A stretch of 64,000 bases of DNA. Origin: Agapetus fuscipes (lineage: Eukaryota; Arthropoda; Insecta; Trichoptera; Glossosomatidae). Positions 11,262 through 22,221 of the stretch are shown in pieces (position 1 is the stretch's first letter; every line of letters begins with the position of its first letter). The DNA lies in NCBI GenBank assembly GCA_951799405.1, contig OX637342.1:19143298-19207297 (forward strand), written 5' to 3'. The position numbers and the translations under genes are program-made. A model generated the notes under the pieces. It worked only from the letters and a program-made list of their open reading frames with translations, ran no database searches and had not been told where the DNA came from.

Positions 11262-11600
11262 TATCTTTGCAACTTAGATTATATTATATTTTGGATGGTT
11301 GGTGCATTAATTAACACTGTGAAAATTCATCTTTTCTTTAGTTATTAAAACTCTGTTTTGTTTTCATTCTTTATTATTTTTTTTAATTTTTGGACACAAA
11401 TGTTTTCGACTACACAGTAATCATCATCAGGTGATAAAAAAATATAATATTTTTCAGTGGGTACACTATAATTAGATTATATTAGATTAGAATGTGCGGC
11501 GCATGTGTTAGCGCGAAATTATACATATCTGCTTGTGGGAATGCATTTAGTATAAATCTTAAATGATATATATCTTTGCAGCTTAGATTAGATTAGAATA
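11262..11600 (+). repeat. DR260 fragments split by about 190 bp
   Basis: A DR260 end at 11262-11286 and a 3' half at 11492-11600 (CGCATGTGTTAGCGCGAAAT to GCAGCTTAGATTAGATTAG) flank AT-rich sequence that includes GTAATCATCATCAGGTGAT, a motif of unknown origin. Confidence 0.55.
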
Positions 11601-12160
11601 ACGGATTAATACCCGAGCCGTTAAGCCACTACAGAAGTCAAAGTGTGAACCATACTTAATTAAATTGTAAAAATAAACTGTGTTAAATAAATTTAATTAC
11701 CTACTATTTTATAAAAATTAACCCAAAATAAACCATAACAGTATTGATTTAGGCAAGAATAAAAAAACATTTCTTCAACTGGCTTCAGCCGTTCCATTTC
11801 TTATTTTCACTTGCAATTTGTCACGGATCACTTTCACACTTCTGTAGCTGTGTTAGTGGATACCTTTTCTCTTCTGCATCTAACTAACTGCTGCTGAATG
11901 CTGCCCACCTTTCGTCTTATACTTTTTACTTTTGTATTTTTGCTTCATCTGAATGAGTCCCAACTCTCTAAAAATATTCAATTCTACGACACGCTCCAAA
12001 TGGTGAACAGAATGTACTTCATAGAGTAATTTACTTACTCATTTGCTTCTTGCAGTATTTACTATCATCCATAATCTAAGTTGCACGATATTGCAAGATA
12101 TGTTAACATTTAAAATGATCTTCACAATGTCAATACACAAAATAGTATATATATACGATA

Positions 12161-12394
12161 GGGCTGTTGCGCCAAACTCTAATCAGACAAAAATCTGAAT
12201 TAAGTGTGATTTCTCCCAAGAAATCAAAAATTTGGTTGGTTGCATAAAGGTAGGTACGTAAGTCAGCTGATGTACATCATCTTACCTGTTCAAATGCCAT
12301 CATATTATTTACCCACTTCCAAGAACTATTTAACCGAGGTCCTTACCAGAATTATCAAATTTAATGTGTTAATCGAGGTCGGTGCAACAGGCCC
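12161..12394. mobile_element. MITE with GGGCTGTTGC ends (PIF/Harbinger-like)
   Basis: Terminal inverted repeat GGGCTGTTGCGCC ... GGTGCAACAGGCCC. The second copy at 14668-14895 has the same ends and internal blocks (CAGACAAAAATCTGA, AAATTTGGTTG) in reverse. Flanks ATA and TTA could be a degraded 3-bp TWA target duplication, which is why I suggest PIF/Harbinger. Non-coding. Confidence 0.65.
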
Positions 12395-12397
12395 TTA

Positions 12398-12611
12398 ACC
12401 ATTTATTTAAAATTCATATTAAATGCATGCCCGCAAACAGACACGTGTAAGTTCGCGGGTAAAAATGCTGCACGTGTACTCACAAATTCAAAACTAAACC
12501 TCAAATGAACATACCCTGCAACTTTTTCCCTGAAACAGGGGTGACATTGCAAAAGTGAACCATTTTTTACAGCATGAATGGTCAGCCTCCGACCAACCTA
12601 TAAGTCAAGGG
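12398..12611 (-). repeat. DR260 copy lacking its 3' end
   Basis: From ATTCATATTAAATGCATGCC to TATAAGTCAAGGGG; diverged, and adjacent to the MITE. Confidence 0.7.
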
Positions 12612-12668
12612 GTCACTTACAAGTGACTGTGGTATTGTGTACCTACGACAACTGTTGGGTCACTTAGG

Positions 12669-13106
12669 ATGTTTAGCGATAAGAAGCAAAATGCCGACTG
12701 CCAATTACTGCTAGCGATCCCACAACGACCACAACTTGAAATTACAACTATAAGACAAGCAAGCACACGCAGATCGTCTATATATAGGTACCTCCTATAC
12801 TCAAGCCAACGTAAGATGATCCGTGTGAAAGATTGGGAGAAGGGATTTGGACAAACCAGCAACTACAACCTCGCGCGGACAAACACTGAGGTCAGCTGCG
12901 TCAGCTGCATCAAGAAGCAGATATGGAGAGACTATTTAAAGAGGTCTCAAGACTCACCTCTTCGTCCAATCATACGGACAAGCGCCTTTGTAGTGACACA
13001 CTGTCATAAAAGGCGCTATACAAATTTTGCCTTTTATTATTATTGGACGTATTTCTGTTTTACAAATTTAAAATTATTGGAATCATGTAGGTTGTGTGCA
13101 AATTAA
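12669..13106 (+). other. 145-codon open frame of unknown origin, probable retroelement 3' part
   Basis: Open from 12669 to 13106, with a region KMIRVKDWEKGFGQTSNYNL that looks protein-like and charged. I do not recognise a family. The second half degrades into GGCGCTATACAAATTTTGCC followed by TTATTATTATT, a simple-repeat end like that of a non-LTR element. I therefore read it as the 5'-truncated end of a LINE rather than a host gene. No splice signals or neighbouring exons were found. Confidence 0.3.
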
Positions 13107-13804
13107 CGAAACGCGTAGAAGATTCAATTAAAATTATTACTCTTAATTCGGTGTTATTCACACACATCAAATACCACCTAACGTGAAATTTCCGTACAAA
13201 AATAAAGATGACCCATGTATCAGCTATGGATTTAATGCGTTGTAAATAACCCTGATTTAAAATTGAAGTATGGACAAAGTGTATTGTAATGTTTTTGGGT
13301 TCGAAAAGTCTCTAAATTACAACATACAGGTCTTCTTTCAGGATCTTTATTTGAGCTTAATTTATTTTACAAATTTACATTTATTTTTAACACTTTTGGT
13401 AACACAAATTTATTTTCACAGTTTAGTATCGCTTACACTCTTCAAATCAAAGGCAACTATCTCACTGGCTTAGCGCACTCAATTCTACGCCTTATATACT
13501 TCACTGACAGTACTTTCCAGTGACTAATTTTGCCAGCACATTCGCGAATATTCTACCAAGTTCAAGAGTACAAAAGTATCATTTAATTTCTAGATTTCTT
13601 AGGTCTATAATTATTGCTACCTACGATGTACACCTATATTAATCTACTATTTACATTACAGTATATATTTTTTGAAACGTTTTTTACTAAATGATTTTCA
13701 TAATCCTCACACGTGTTATGCAGGCAACAAGGGGTGTCGGCTGTCTACACAGTATTTTATGATTTTCTTTTTTGTTTACTTTAATTTTCTTGTGTTTTCT
13801 CATC
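13107..13804. other. AT-rich spacer, nothing recognised
   Basis: Short frames at 13270-13473 and 13772-13987 are hydrophobic low-complexity readings without family similarity. No repeat of this window extends through the stretch. Confidence 0.35.
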
Positions 13805-13910
13805 GACCTTTATCAAACACCTCTGCGGCACTACGACAAGTGTCATAGACCCCTAGAGTCTCTAGAATCTAGGGAGTCTCCCGCACAGGATTTCTTAAAA
13901 AAAAAAAACG
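13805..13910 (+). repeat. 3' fragment of the composite SINE with poly(A)
   Basis: CACCTCTGCGGCACTACGAC, then CCTAGAGTCTCTAGAATCTA, then GTCTCCCGCACAGGATTTC and poly(A). This is the 3' end of the composite SINE, here on the + strand and 5' truncated. Confidence 0.7.
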
Positions 13911-14667
13911 ACATTGAAGTACCCTGTCATTCCTTGAAATTTGCGTTAATTTTCAATACAACGTATTTATTTATTATCCTTCTATAACTAGGAAGCTGCA
14001 CTAAAAGACAATTTTAGAACTCATAAAATAGACATTTTAAATGTTAATATAATATAATATATTGGCAACCTAGATTGTACCTAATTATAGATTATACAAA
14101 ATGAAGAAAATAAGTAAACATTTTGCAAAGCTGGAAGGGAAAATCGTAATCTGAACGTTTTTTGCACGGATGTTCGAAATTTGAAATTTTAAACTCCACA
14201 CGTCAATTTATCTATAGGGTCTTTAGCAAAATATAACAAATTATTAATTAGCCTTTGCCCTAGCAACCCGGCCATGCGATGTCACAACTCTTTTGACGTT
14301 TTGAAATATGCAGACCTATTTGTGAACTGCCATGCGGATCATCTTACAGTGACCCGAGTTTAAGTAGGTACCTACCACCATTCGATACGATACAGGATGG
14401 CGAATATAAGGATCCTGTCCAGTTGTTTCATTTAATTACTCTTTTAATTGGGTCAAGCGGCTCTCGTTCATTATCAAATTTGAGTCCGAGCGCGGCTTGT
14501 TGATAACAAACATTACACAATACTGCAGCACGTGTCTTATGGCAATAATTGGAATTGCCTGCACGCAGAGTAATTGTATAACTACACTTTTAATGGCATC
14601 AAAGGCGCCCTCAGGATTCTGAGTAACGCAATATTTAAGTACTTTTTTAATTTGACAAAAAGTATAA
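13911..14667. other. Unassigned spacer
   Basis: Contains at about 14262-14290 a variant of the GCAACCCGGCCATGCGATGTC motif seen in several other spacers. No gene is supported. Confidence 0.35.
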
Positions 14668-14895
14668 GGGCCTGTTGCACCAACCTCCAATGAATATTGA
14701 TTGATACATCAAATTTGATTGCTTGATGACCTCGGTTAAATATTTCTCGTAAGTGGGTAATACTATGATGGAATTTGAACAAGAAAGATGATGTACGTCA
14801 GATGATTTATGTATATGCAACCAAATTTTTGATTTGTTAGGAGAAATCACACTAAATTTTGACATTTGTCTGATTGGAGTTGGGTGCAACAGCCC
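14668..14895. mobile_element. Second copy of the GGGC(C)TGTTGC MITE
   Basis: Ends GGGCCTGTTGCACC and GGTGCAACAGCCC; internal order reversed relative to 12161-12394. Preceded by TAA. A further AACAGGCCC follows directly, so the right end may be partly duplicated. Confidence 0.65.
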
Positions 14896-14951
14896 AACAG
14901 GCCCTCGGTAGTTACCAATTGAAAAAAGTTTTTAATTCGGATTTTTTTAGT

Positions 14952-15030
14952 GAACGGTTGTAGTGTAGTGGTTAACGATGCGTGCTAGTAATTGGAAGGT
15001 GGTGGGTTTGATTTCCAGCGGGGCATCTAT
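14952..15030 (+). repeat. tRNA-like SINE head
   Basis: A box in TGTAGTGTAGTGGTTAACG and B box in GGTGGGTTTGATTTCC, then a 3' GCGGGGCA. The spacing suits a tRNA-related RNA polymerase III promoter, but the acceptor and anticodon arms do not fold cleanly. It runs straight into a DR260-like end, so it is SINE debris and not a tRNA gene. Confidence 0.45.
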
Positions 15031-15079
15031 TATCTAAGTTGCAAAGATATATTAATATTTAAATAAATAATTATAAAAA

Positions 15080-15208
15080 ATTATAAAAAACACAGAGTTT
15101 TATTTTCACAAATTGAGTATCCTCTTGATAATGACGTGAATAAGTCGAAAGTACTTGAGGGAAATAAATACTCAATTTGTGAAAATAAAACTCTGTGTTT
15201 TTTATAAT
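15080..15208. mobile_element. Perfect-arm foldback MITE (129 bp)
   Basis: Arms of 41 bp at 15080-15120 and 15168-15208 are exact reverse complements, with a 47-bp loop. Both arms end in ATTATAAAAAACACAGAG. Perfect arms imply recent origin or conversion. It abuts the Helitron-like start at 15209-15213. Confidence 0.85.
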
Positions 15209-15232
15209 CTATATCTATAAAGAAGGATGTGT

Positions 15233-15310
15233 GTATGTATGTATGTATGTATGTATGTATGTATGTATGTATGTATGTATGTATGTATGTATGTATGTAT
15301 GTATGTATGT
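15233..15310 (+). repeat. (GTAT)n microsatellite, short allele
   Basis: Pure GTAT, 78 bp (19.5 units), in unit 1 of the tandem duplication. Compare 578 bp in unit 2. Confidence 0.98.
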
Positions 15311-15671
15311 CCCCTATAGACTCATAAACCGCTCATCCGATTTTGACGAAATTTTCAGGAAACATGTAACATATTCTTAGAACGAATCCTGTGAAGTTTG
15401 ATGGTGATCAAATAAACAGTGGTTCTCAATTCTCGATATTTCAGCAACGAGGTCGGTAAATTTTGAAACCACCCAATAGAAGAAGACCATTATATTCAAC
15501 TACAATACATAATCTTAGTTGCAAATATACATTTACATTAAAGATTCATATAAAATGCATGCTCACAAGTAGACACATGTAAGTTCACGCTTACAAATGC
15601 TGCATGTGTACCCACTCATAATTTAAAATCCAAATCTAAAATGAACAACCCAGTAACTTTTACTTTACGCC

Positions 15672-16720
15672 TAAAAATGGGAAAAAAAAAAAAAAGTTGG
15701 GAAATTTCCCCAAAAGTGGGGAATTTTTTTTTTCCCCAAAAGTCGGGAAAAACCTAACCTAACCTAACCTAACCTAAAAATGGGAAAAAAAAAAAAAGTT
15801 GGGAAATTTCCCCCTGCGCATTGTTCCCACTTATCCCCCTGAGCATGGTTCCCACTTTCAAATCTGGGAAAAAAAAAAAAAAGTTGGGAAAATTTTTTTT
15901 CCCCAAAAGTCGGGAAAAACCTAACCTAACCTAAAAATGGGGAAAAAAAAAAAAGTTGGGAAAATTTCCCCAAAAGTGGGGAAATTTTTTTTTCCCCAAA
16001 AGTCGGGAAAAACCTAACCTAACCTAAAAATGGGAAAAAAAAAAAAAGTTGGGAAATTTCCCCAAAAGTGGGGAAATTATTTTTTCCCCAAAAGTCGGGA
16101 AAAACCTAACCTAACCTAACCTAAAAATGGGAAAAAAAAAAAAAGTTGGGAAATTTCCCCAAAAGTGGGGAAATTTTTTTTTCCCCAAAAGTCGGGAAAA
16201 ACCTAACCTAACCTAACCTAAAAATGGGAAAAAAAAAAAAAGTTGGGAAATTTCCCCAAAAGTGGGGAAATTATTTTTTCCCCAAAAGTCGGGAAAAACC
16301 TAACCTAACCTAACCTAAAAATGGGAAAAAAAAAAAAAAGTTGGGAAATTTCCCCAAAAGTGGGGAAATTTTTTTTTCCCCAAAAGTCGGGAAAAACCTA
16401 ACCTAACCTAACCTAACCTAAAAATGGGAAAAAAAAAAAAAGTTGGGAAATTTCCCCCTGCGCATTGTTCCCACTTATCCCCCTGCGCATGGTTCCCACT
16501 TTCAAATCTGGGAAAAAAAAAAAAAAGTTGGGAAAATTTTTTTTCCCAAAAAGTCGGGAAAAACCTAACCTAACCTAAAAATGGGGAAAAAAAAAAGTTG
16601 GGAAAATTTCCCCAAAAGTGGGGAAATTTTTTTTTCCCCAAAAGTCGGGAAAAACCTAACCTAACCTAAAAATGGGGAAAAAAAAAAAGTTGGGAAAATT
16701 TTACTTAACTTTACCCACTT
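15672..16720. repeat. Minisatellite with embedded (CCTAA)n telomere-type blocks
   Basis: About ten units of roughly 95-105 bp. Each has 2-5 copies of CCTAA, then AAATGGG, a run of 10-14 A, AGTTGGGAAATTTCCCC, AAAAGTGGGGAAATT, poly(T) and CCCCAAAAGTCGGGAAAAA. The G/C and A/T runs make every unit an imperfect palindrome. Two units carry an extra block with CCCTGCGCATTGTTCCCAC, about 642 bp apart (around 15811 and 16453), which shows higher-order duplication. CCTAA is the complement of the insect telomere repeat TTAGG. The array splits a SINE-2 copy between TTTACGCC and AACTTGAAATGG. Confidence 0.95.
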
Positions 16721-16910
16721 AACTTGAAATGGATGTTATTCAGCTCCTGAGTGGCTTGACACTCATTTCTTATGAAGGCTGAGTAAGCCTTGCCGGTATT
16801 TTATTTTGGGTTTAAAATAAACACTGAAACGGGAAATAATTTCTGACAACTTCGGTGGGATTCTAACTCGAGATCTCGGCATGGAATGCAATCTATAAAG
16901 AAGGATGTGT

Positions 16911-17488
16911 GTATGTATGTATGTATGTATGTATGTATGTATGTATGTATGTATGTATGTATGTATGTATGTATGTATGTATGTATGTATGTATGTATGT
17001 ATGTATGTATGTATGTATGTATGTATGTATGTATGTATGTATGTATGTATGTATGTATGTATGTATGTATGTATGTATGTATGTATGTATGTATGTATGT
17101 ATGTATGTATGTATGTATGTATGTATGTATGTATGTATGTATGTATGTATGTATGTATGTATGTATGTATGTATGTATGTATGTATGTATGTATGTATGT
17201 ATGTATGTATGTATGTATGTATGTATGTATGTATGTATGTATGTATGTATGTATGTATGTATGTATGTATGTATGTATGTATGTATGTATGTATGTATGT
17301 ATGTATGTATGTATGTATGTATGTATGTATGTATGTATGTATGTATGTATGTATGTATGTATGTATGTATGTATGTATGTATGTATGTATGTATGTATGT
17401 ATGTATGTATGTATGTATGTATGTATGTATGTATGTATGTATGTATGTATGTATGTATGTATGTATGTATGTATGTATGTATGTATGT
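16911..17488 (+). repeat. (GTAT)n microsatellite, expanded
   Basis: Uninterrupted GTAT for 578 bp (about 144 units). Long open frames in both directions (MYVC and IHTY repeats) are artefacts of the period and are not genes. Confidence 0.98.
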
Positions 17489-17834
17489 TCCCTAAACTCA
17501 TAAACCGCTCATCCGATTTTGACGAAATTTTCAGGAAACATGTAACATATTTTTAGAATGAATCGTGTGAAGTTTGATGGTGATCAAATAAACAATGGTT
17601 CTCAATTCTCAATATTTCAGCAACGAGGTCGGTAAATTTTGAAACCACCCAATAGAAGAAGACCATTATATTCAACTACAATACATAATCTTAGTTGCAA
17701 ATATACATTTACATTAAAGATTCATATAAAATGCATGCTCACAAGTAGACACATGTAAGTTCACGCTTACAAATGCTGCATGTGTACCTACTCATAATTT
17801 AAAATCCAAATCTAAAATGAACAACCCAGTAACT

Positions 17835-18060
17835 TTTACTTTACGCCAACTTGAAATGGATGTTATTCAGCTCCTGAGTGGCTTGACACTCATTTCTTAT
17901 GAAGGCTGAGTAAGCCTTGCCGGTATTTTATTTTGGGTTAGAAATAAACACTGAAACGAGAAATAATTTCTGACAACTTCAGTGGGATTCTAACTCGAGA
18001 TCTCGGCATGGAATGCAGTTACTCTACCAACTAAGCTATAGACCGGACTTTTTACAAATA
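17835..18060 (-). repeat. SINE-2 copy
   Basis: Minus-strand SINE-2 from the AAGTGG-type body (here AACTTGAAATGG) to the tRNA head with ACCAACTAAGCTATAGACCGGAC around 18025-18047. The unit 1 equivalent is cut at 16890. Confidence 0.7.
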
Positions 18061-18083
18061 TGGTGGATCGATATCGGTTTGGT

Positions 18084-18475
18084 TAGGGGTAAGCAACCTG
18101 CGGCTCACCAGCCACATGCGGCTCTTTGGGTGTGAAGTTACGGCTCTTTAGCTTCATACGCAAATATAAAAAAAACACAGAATTATACTTCTGATCGAAA
18201 AAAACTAAATCGTTCTGAATCGATTAACGATCTCTCCGCTACTTGTACTCGCTTTTCACCCCCCACCCTCCCCCCAACTACAATATAAAAACCCAATCTT
18301 CAATGAACATAAGCCCTGCAACTCTTGCCGACCTTCCCTGAAACAGGGGTGACATTGGCAAAGTGAACCATTTTTTACAGTATGGGTGGTCAGCCTCATA
18401 CCAACCTATAAGTCAAGGAAAAACTTTGAAATTTGTAAATCTTCCGACTCAAAAGGTTGCCGACCCCTGGCCTAG
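18084..18475. mobile_element. hAT-like MITE interrupted by DR260
   Basis: Left end TAGGGGTAAGCAACCTGCGG and right end AGGTTGCCGACCCCTG form an imperfect terminal inverted repeat of the hAT type (CAGGGGTCGGCAACC pattern). A 5'-truncated minus-strand DR260 (about 18277-18420) sits inside it. I could not find a matching 8-bp target duplication. Confidence 0.5.
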
Positions 18476-19340
18476 ACAAAAGTTCCAAATTAAAAAATGT
18501 TATTCAAGTATTCCAAGTTGAATATTAGAAATGTAAGAAAGCTTTTATATCCCGCACTTATAAAAAATACGATAAACAAAAGTTCGTAGGTCACAACTAG
18601 AAGACCATATTGAAATATATTATTATTATGAAAACCTTTTATTGAAACATACTTTTAATTAAAATATACATAATATAGTTGTTTTTTCAAAAAACGCATT
18701 TCTGTAAAATTATATACTCACCACAAATTTAAAGATCGTTTTTTTCTCGGCGGTTAAACGTCTTTCTTCTATGTGACAATGGTCCAAAGCAACCAAGATA
18801 AACAAAATGTTTGCCTCGTGACGTTTGCCTGAAGATGGGAGGTATTGCTTCTCCCGAAACCGGTAGTGTTTAAAAAATAATAAAAGCTCATGTGAATTGT
18901 AACAAAATGTTTGCCTTTTACCTAACCCGGCCGTGCGACTTACAATTTTGTTGTCAATAGAAAATGTTCCGTGTGCACTACCTAAAACTTTCACTTATTG
19001 AAATAATGGATAGAGCACATTTTAAATGTGGGGAAAAAATGTGAATTCACTTGGCCGGGATAAAGACAGGACAGGGATTCAAAAATTCAACATAAATTAA
19101 ACACTTTCATGGAGATAGTTGAAAAAACACTTAAGTGCATCATATTGTATGAAGCATTTTCCCCAACTGCATACGTTTCACAGTGCGGTTACATTGAAAA
19201 ATATTCCTGATTGTTTGGAATACATTTATTTCTTCACTTTGCTCAAAGAGTATAGTGAATTTTATAGATTAGTTCTTTAATTGTATGATTATAAAATTTA
19301 ATGTATTGTTTATATTCTTTTCTTTATATTCTTTTCTCGT
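18476..19340. other. Unassigned AT-rich spacer
   Basis: Holds the inverted counterpart (18825-18870) of the block at 2005-2045, and a GACTTGGCCGGG-type motif near 19045. No gene is supported. Confidence 0.35.
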
Positions 19341-19850
19341 TCCTTGACTTATAGGTTGTTATGCGGCTGACCACCCATAATATAAAAATTGGTTCACTTT
19401 GCCAATGTCACCCCTGTTTCAGGGAAGGACGGCAAGAGTTGCAAGGCTTATGTTCATTTGAGATTGGGTTTTTATATTGTAGGTCCACATGCGGCATGTG
19501 TTAGCGCGAAATTATACATATCTGCTTGTGGGAATGCATTTAGTATAAATCTTAAATGATATATATCTTTGCAGCTTAGATTAGATTAGATTAGATTAGT
19601 ATAGGTCAATATGCATCTGACCAACTATAAATAGAAAATGGTTCACTCTGCCAATGTCACCCCTGTTTCAGGGAAGGTCAGCAAAGAGTTGCAGGGTGTA
19701 TGTTCATTTGAGATTTGGGTTTTTATGTTGTAGGTTCACACGCAGAATGTGCAAGTGTGAACTTATACGTGTCTGCTTGTGGGCATGCACTTAATGTGAA
19801 TTCCAAATGTAACAATTATATCCATGCAACTTAGAATAGATTAGATGAGT
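19341..19850 (+). repeat. Two DR260 copies in tandem
   Basis: Copy 1 is 19341-19598, starting TCCTTGACTTATAGGTTG and ending in (AGATT)n. Copy 2 is about 19603-19848. The second starts with a diverged first 20 bp. Tandem arrangement at the AGATT run is also how the Helitron-borne arrays are built. Confidence 0.75.
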
Positions 19851-19959
19851 GACGTTACATAGCCGATTTTTTTATCTTAAATATAAATGGAGCACCGCAA
19901 TCGATTTTCCCTATGCTTGGCTCTGCTGCTTAACAGTTGTACCTAGACCTTTTTTTTTA

Positions 19960-20116
19960 GAAAACGTGAAGATTAACCTAGAGATAAATTGTGTGAAGCT
20001 TGATTCCGATTAGCACACTTTTTTTTTTGATCCTGTTGTTTCCTCTTTTATCTGTAGAAAAAAATTGATACCACATGCCCAAATGGCGTAGTGAAACACG
20101 CCGGGTACTGCTAGTT
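19960..20116 (+). mobile_element. Helitron-like 3' end
   Basis: GATAAATTGTGTGAAGCTTG block, then AATGGCGTAGTGAAACACGC and CGGGTACTGCTAG|T. A CTAG|T terminus after a GC-rich region is the Helitron 3' signature. The GTGTGAAG(C/T)TTGAT block also occurs after the GTAT runs (15393, 17567) and near 21110, linking these as one family. Its 5' end is not joined to this copy. Confidence 0.5.
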
Positions 20117-20204
20117 ATTTATAAAAATGAATTTTCACTGTGTGAATAGGTACACAAACTTTAAAAAGTCTAATATTTAAACTTCTATAAATTAAATGCA
20201 TATT

Positions 20205-20316
20205 ATTTTTGCAATTTCTGCCGCCTTTCCCTGAACCTGGGGTGGCATTGGCAAAAGTGAAAAACCCTTTTATAGCATGGAGGGTCAGCCTCATACCAAT
20301 CTATTAGTCAAGGAAC
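20205..20316 (-). repeat. DR260 5'-half fragment
   Basis: TTTGCAATTTCTGCCGCC to TTAGTCAAGGAACG. Confidence 0.6.
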
Positions 20317-21585
20317 GTCGGCGTTTTTAATTTAAAAAAATACCTTTAATCTGCTCTCTCGGATTTTTTTTTTGACTTAAGCTCTGCTCTCACAAGACAT
20401 GGTGAAGCAATGTTTTGTACTTGGGGTAATGTGGGGTTTGTTACATTGTTTCCATTCATTGGGTCATTGGCGACTGACATTCAGTCACACATTTCATTAT
20501 TCATCTGCAGTCTCAACAATAATTCACTCAATATAAATATGTCACTTCCAGATTGAAAGTGTGCCAGATGTGATACACATTCATTCATATCATTTACCAA
20601 TAGTCTGAGTACATCACCATGTATCTACAAAGGCCCCTGTACACTTGTAATACCAAAAACTTGTATTGATTGATTGTGGGGATCAGTGAAGCACAACTAG
20701 TGCCCTGAAGAGACGTTCATGTCACTCAAAATGGAGGCCAAAGTTTTAAATTTGAAAAAAAATCTCAGTGGAGTGACATCATAGGTGTCCTTACTCAATT
20801 ATAAAATATTACCTAGTACCTACGCTTTTCCCTAGTAACCCAGCAAGGTGATGTCAACTTTTTTCTTCTATTTCATCTGTGCCGATTAAAGTAAGTAGGT
20901 AGGATATGAGAAGATTTACCTTACATATTTTTGCTACTTGCAAATTCCCCAACAAATATTGTTTAAGCTTCAATAAATAATAACATTACATCTTTTTGCC
21001 CGCTATGTTTTTGCATGGAAAAGTTTCTCCCCGTGCCTGACTAAGCGCTCATCAGATTTTGACCAATTTTTCAATAAATATGTAAATAACTAAATGAATT
21101 GTGTGAACTTTGATATTCATTGGATTATAAACAACAAAAATGGCCCTAAATAAGGCTGACTCCTTTACCTGTGGATAAAAATGATTCTACACGCTGAAAT
21201 GGCATAATGAAACATGCAGGATTATTACTACTTTCTTATGGAACTACAATAATCCAATGATTTTCATAATCCTTCATTAAAAAAAATGTTTGCCTGATTA
21301 GCAAGCACCTGATCATTATTCCCAAAATTCAATCAGAAAATGTAACTCTTCATACAAATCAAATTCTTGTCGAAAGGTGGTGGATCGCTGGCTTATATGA
21401 AGCAACATTTATTTTTTATTGGCTTGTTAATGATTTTGTCATTGTATGTACATTATTAAAAACAATTCCCAAATTGGATACATGCCCAGACTGGGAATTT
21501 GACCTAGCAAGCAAAATAAAGGCTCTTTAACTAGTAACCTAAGTATAAAATAAAACCTTCGGTGTTAGCTCCAACATAGCTATAA
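20317..21585. other. Intergenic or upstream intron of the SLC22 gene
   Basis: Mostly unique-looking sequence. 21000-21240 contains a decayed copy of the Helitron-like segment (CTAAGCGCTCATCAGATTTTG; GTGTGAACTTTGATATTCAT). The missing first coding exon of the transporter may lie here or further upstream, but I could not identify it. Confidence 0.4.
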
Positions 21586-22125
21586 TAATCTATATTCTAA
21601 GTTCCAAAGATACAATAGTACATTTAAGATTAAGTTTGCGCGTGCACATGCAGCATTTGGACCCACAATATAAAAACTCAAATGTTCAAGAACATAAGCA
21701 ATGCAACTCTTGCTGACCTTCCTGAAACAGGGGTGACATTAGAAAAGTAAACTAGTTTTTTACAGTATGGGTGGTTAGACTAATACCAACCTATAATTCA
21801 AGGAATAAGTAAGTAATTACCAAAAATGGATGGAAAATAAAAAAGCACCTACAGTGAATATTTAAGTTTCCACACATTCTAATCTAATCTAAGTTGCAAA
21901 GATATGTTACAGTGGAGATTCACATTACATGCATTTTCACAAGCAGACACGTACCAGCGCTTGCACATGCCGCATGTGAACCTACAACATAAAAACCAAA
22001 TCTCAAATGGACATACACCCTGCAACTCTTGCCGTCCTTCCCTGAACAGGAGTGACATTGGGAAAGTGAAGCATTTTTACAGCATGGGTGGTCAGCCGCA
22101 TACCAACCTATAAGTCAAGGAACAT
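21586..22125 (-). repeat. Two DR260 copies
   Basis: Copies at 21586-21805 and 21885-22125, each from CTAAGTT(G/C)(C/A)AAAG to TCAAGGAA(T/C), separated by unique sequence. Confidence 0.7.
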
Positions 22126-22221
22126 ATTTTATGTTTGGAAAGTGAGTGTGCGCCATTTACAACAGTTCCCTGTAATTGGCAATAAGGTTTAATGAAGCTG
22201 TAGGGCTAGAATAATGCGATT

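Larger units (their letters stand above)
15213..18017. repeat. Tandem duplication, two diverged-length units
   Basis: Unit 1 is 15213-16890 and unit 2 is 16891-18017. Both run in the same order: ATCTATAAAGAAGGATGTG, a GTAT run, a CTCATAAACCGCTCATCCG block, a truncated minus-strand DR260 (15500-15660; 17680-17830), then the internal part of a minus-strand SINE-2 ending at GCATGGAATGCA. The join at 16890/16891 fuses the SINE interior to the start of the next unit, so the duplication is local and not two independent insertions. Unit 1 carries a 1049-bp minisatellite that unit 2 lacks. Unit 2 has 500 bp more GTAT. The TCTATAAAGAAGG start with the CCGCTCATCCGATTTTGACG block resembles the 5' part of a lepidopteran-type Helitron. 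Confidence 0.85.

Noticed and set aside
15672..16720. Chromosome end or telomere
   Set aside because: CCTAA blocks are short, embedded in a longer unit and followed by more than 45 kb containing genes; this is an interstitial array.
16886..17556. Four open frames of about 200 codons (MYVC and IHTY repeats)
   Set aside because: They arise from the pure GTAT microsatellite, whose length allows all frames to stay open.
20741..20785. Candidate first exon of the SLC22 gene (ATGGAGGCC...)
   Set aside because: No GT donor in the phase required by the exon at 22516, and no similarity to SLC22 N-termini.
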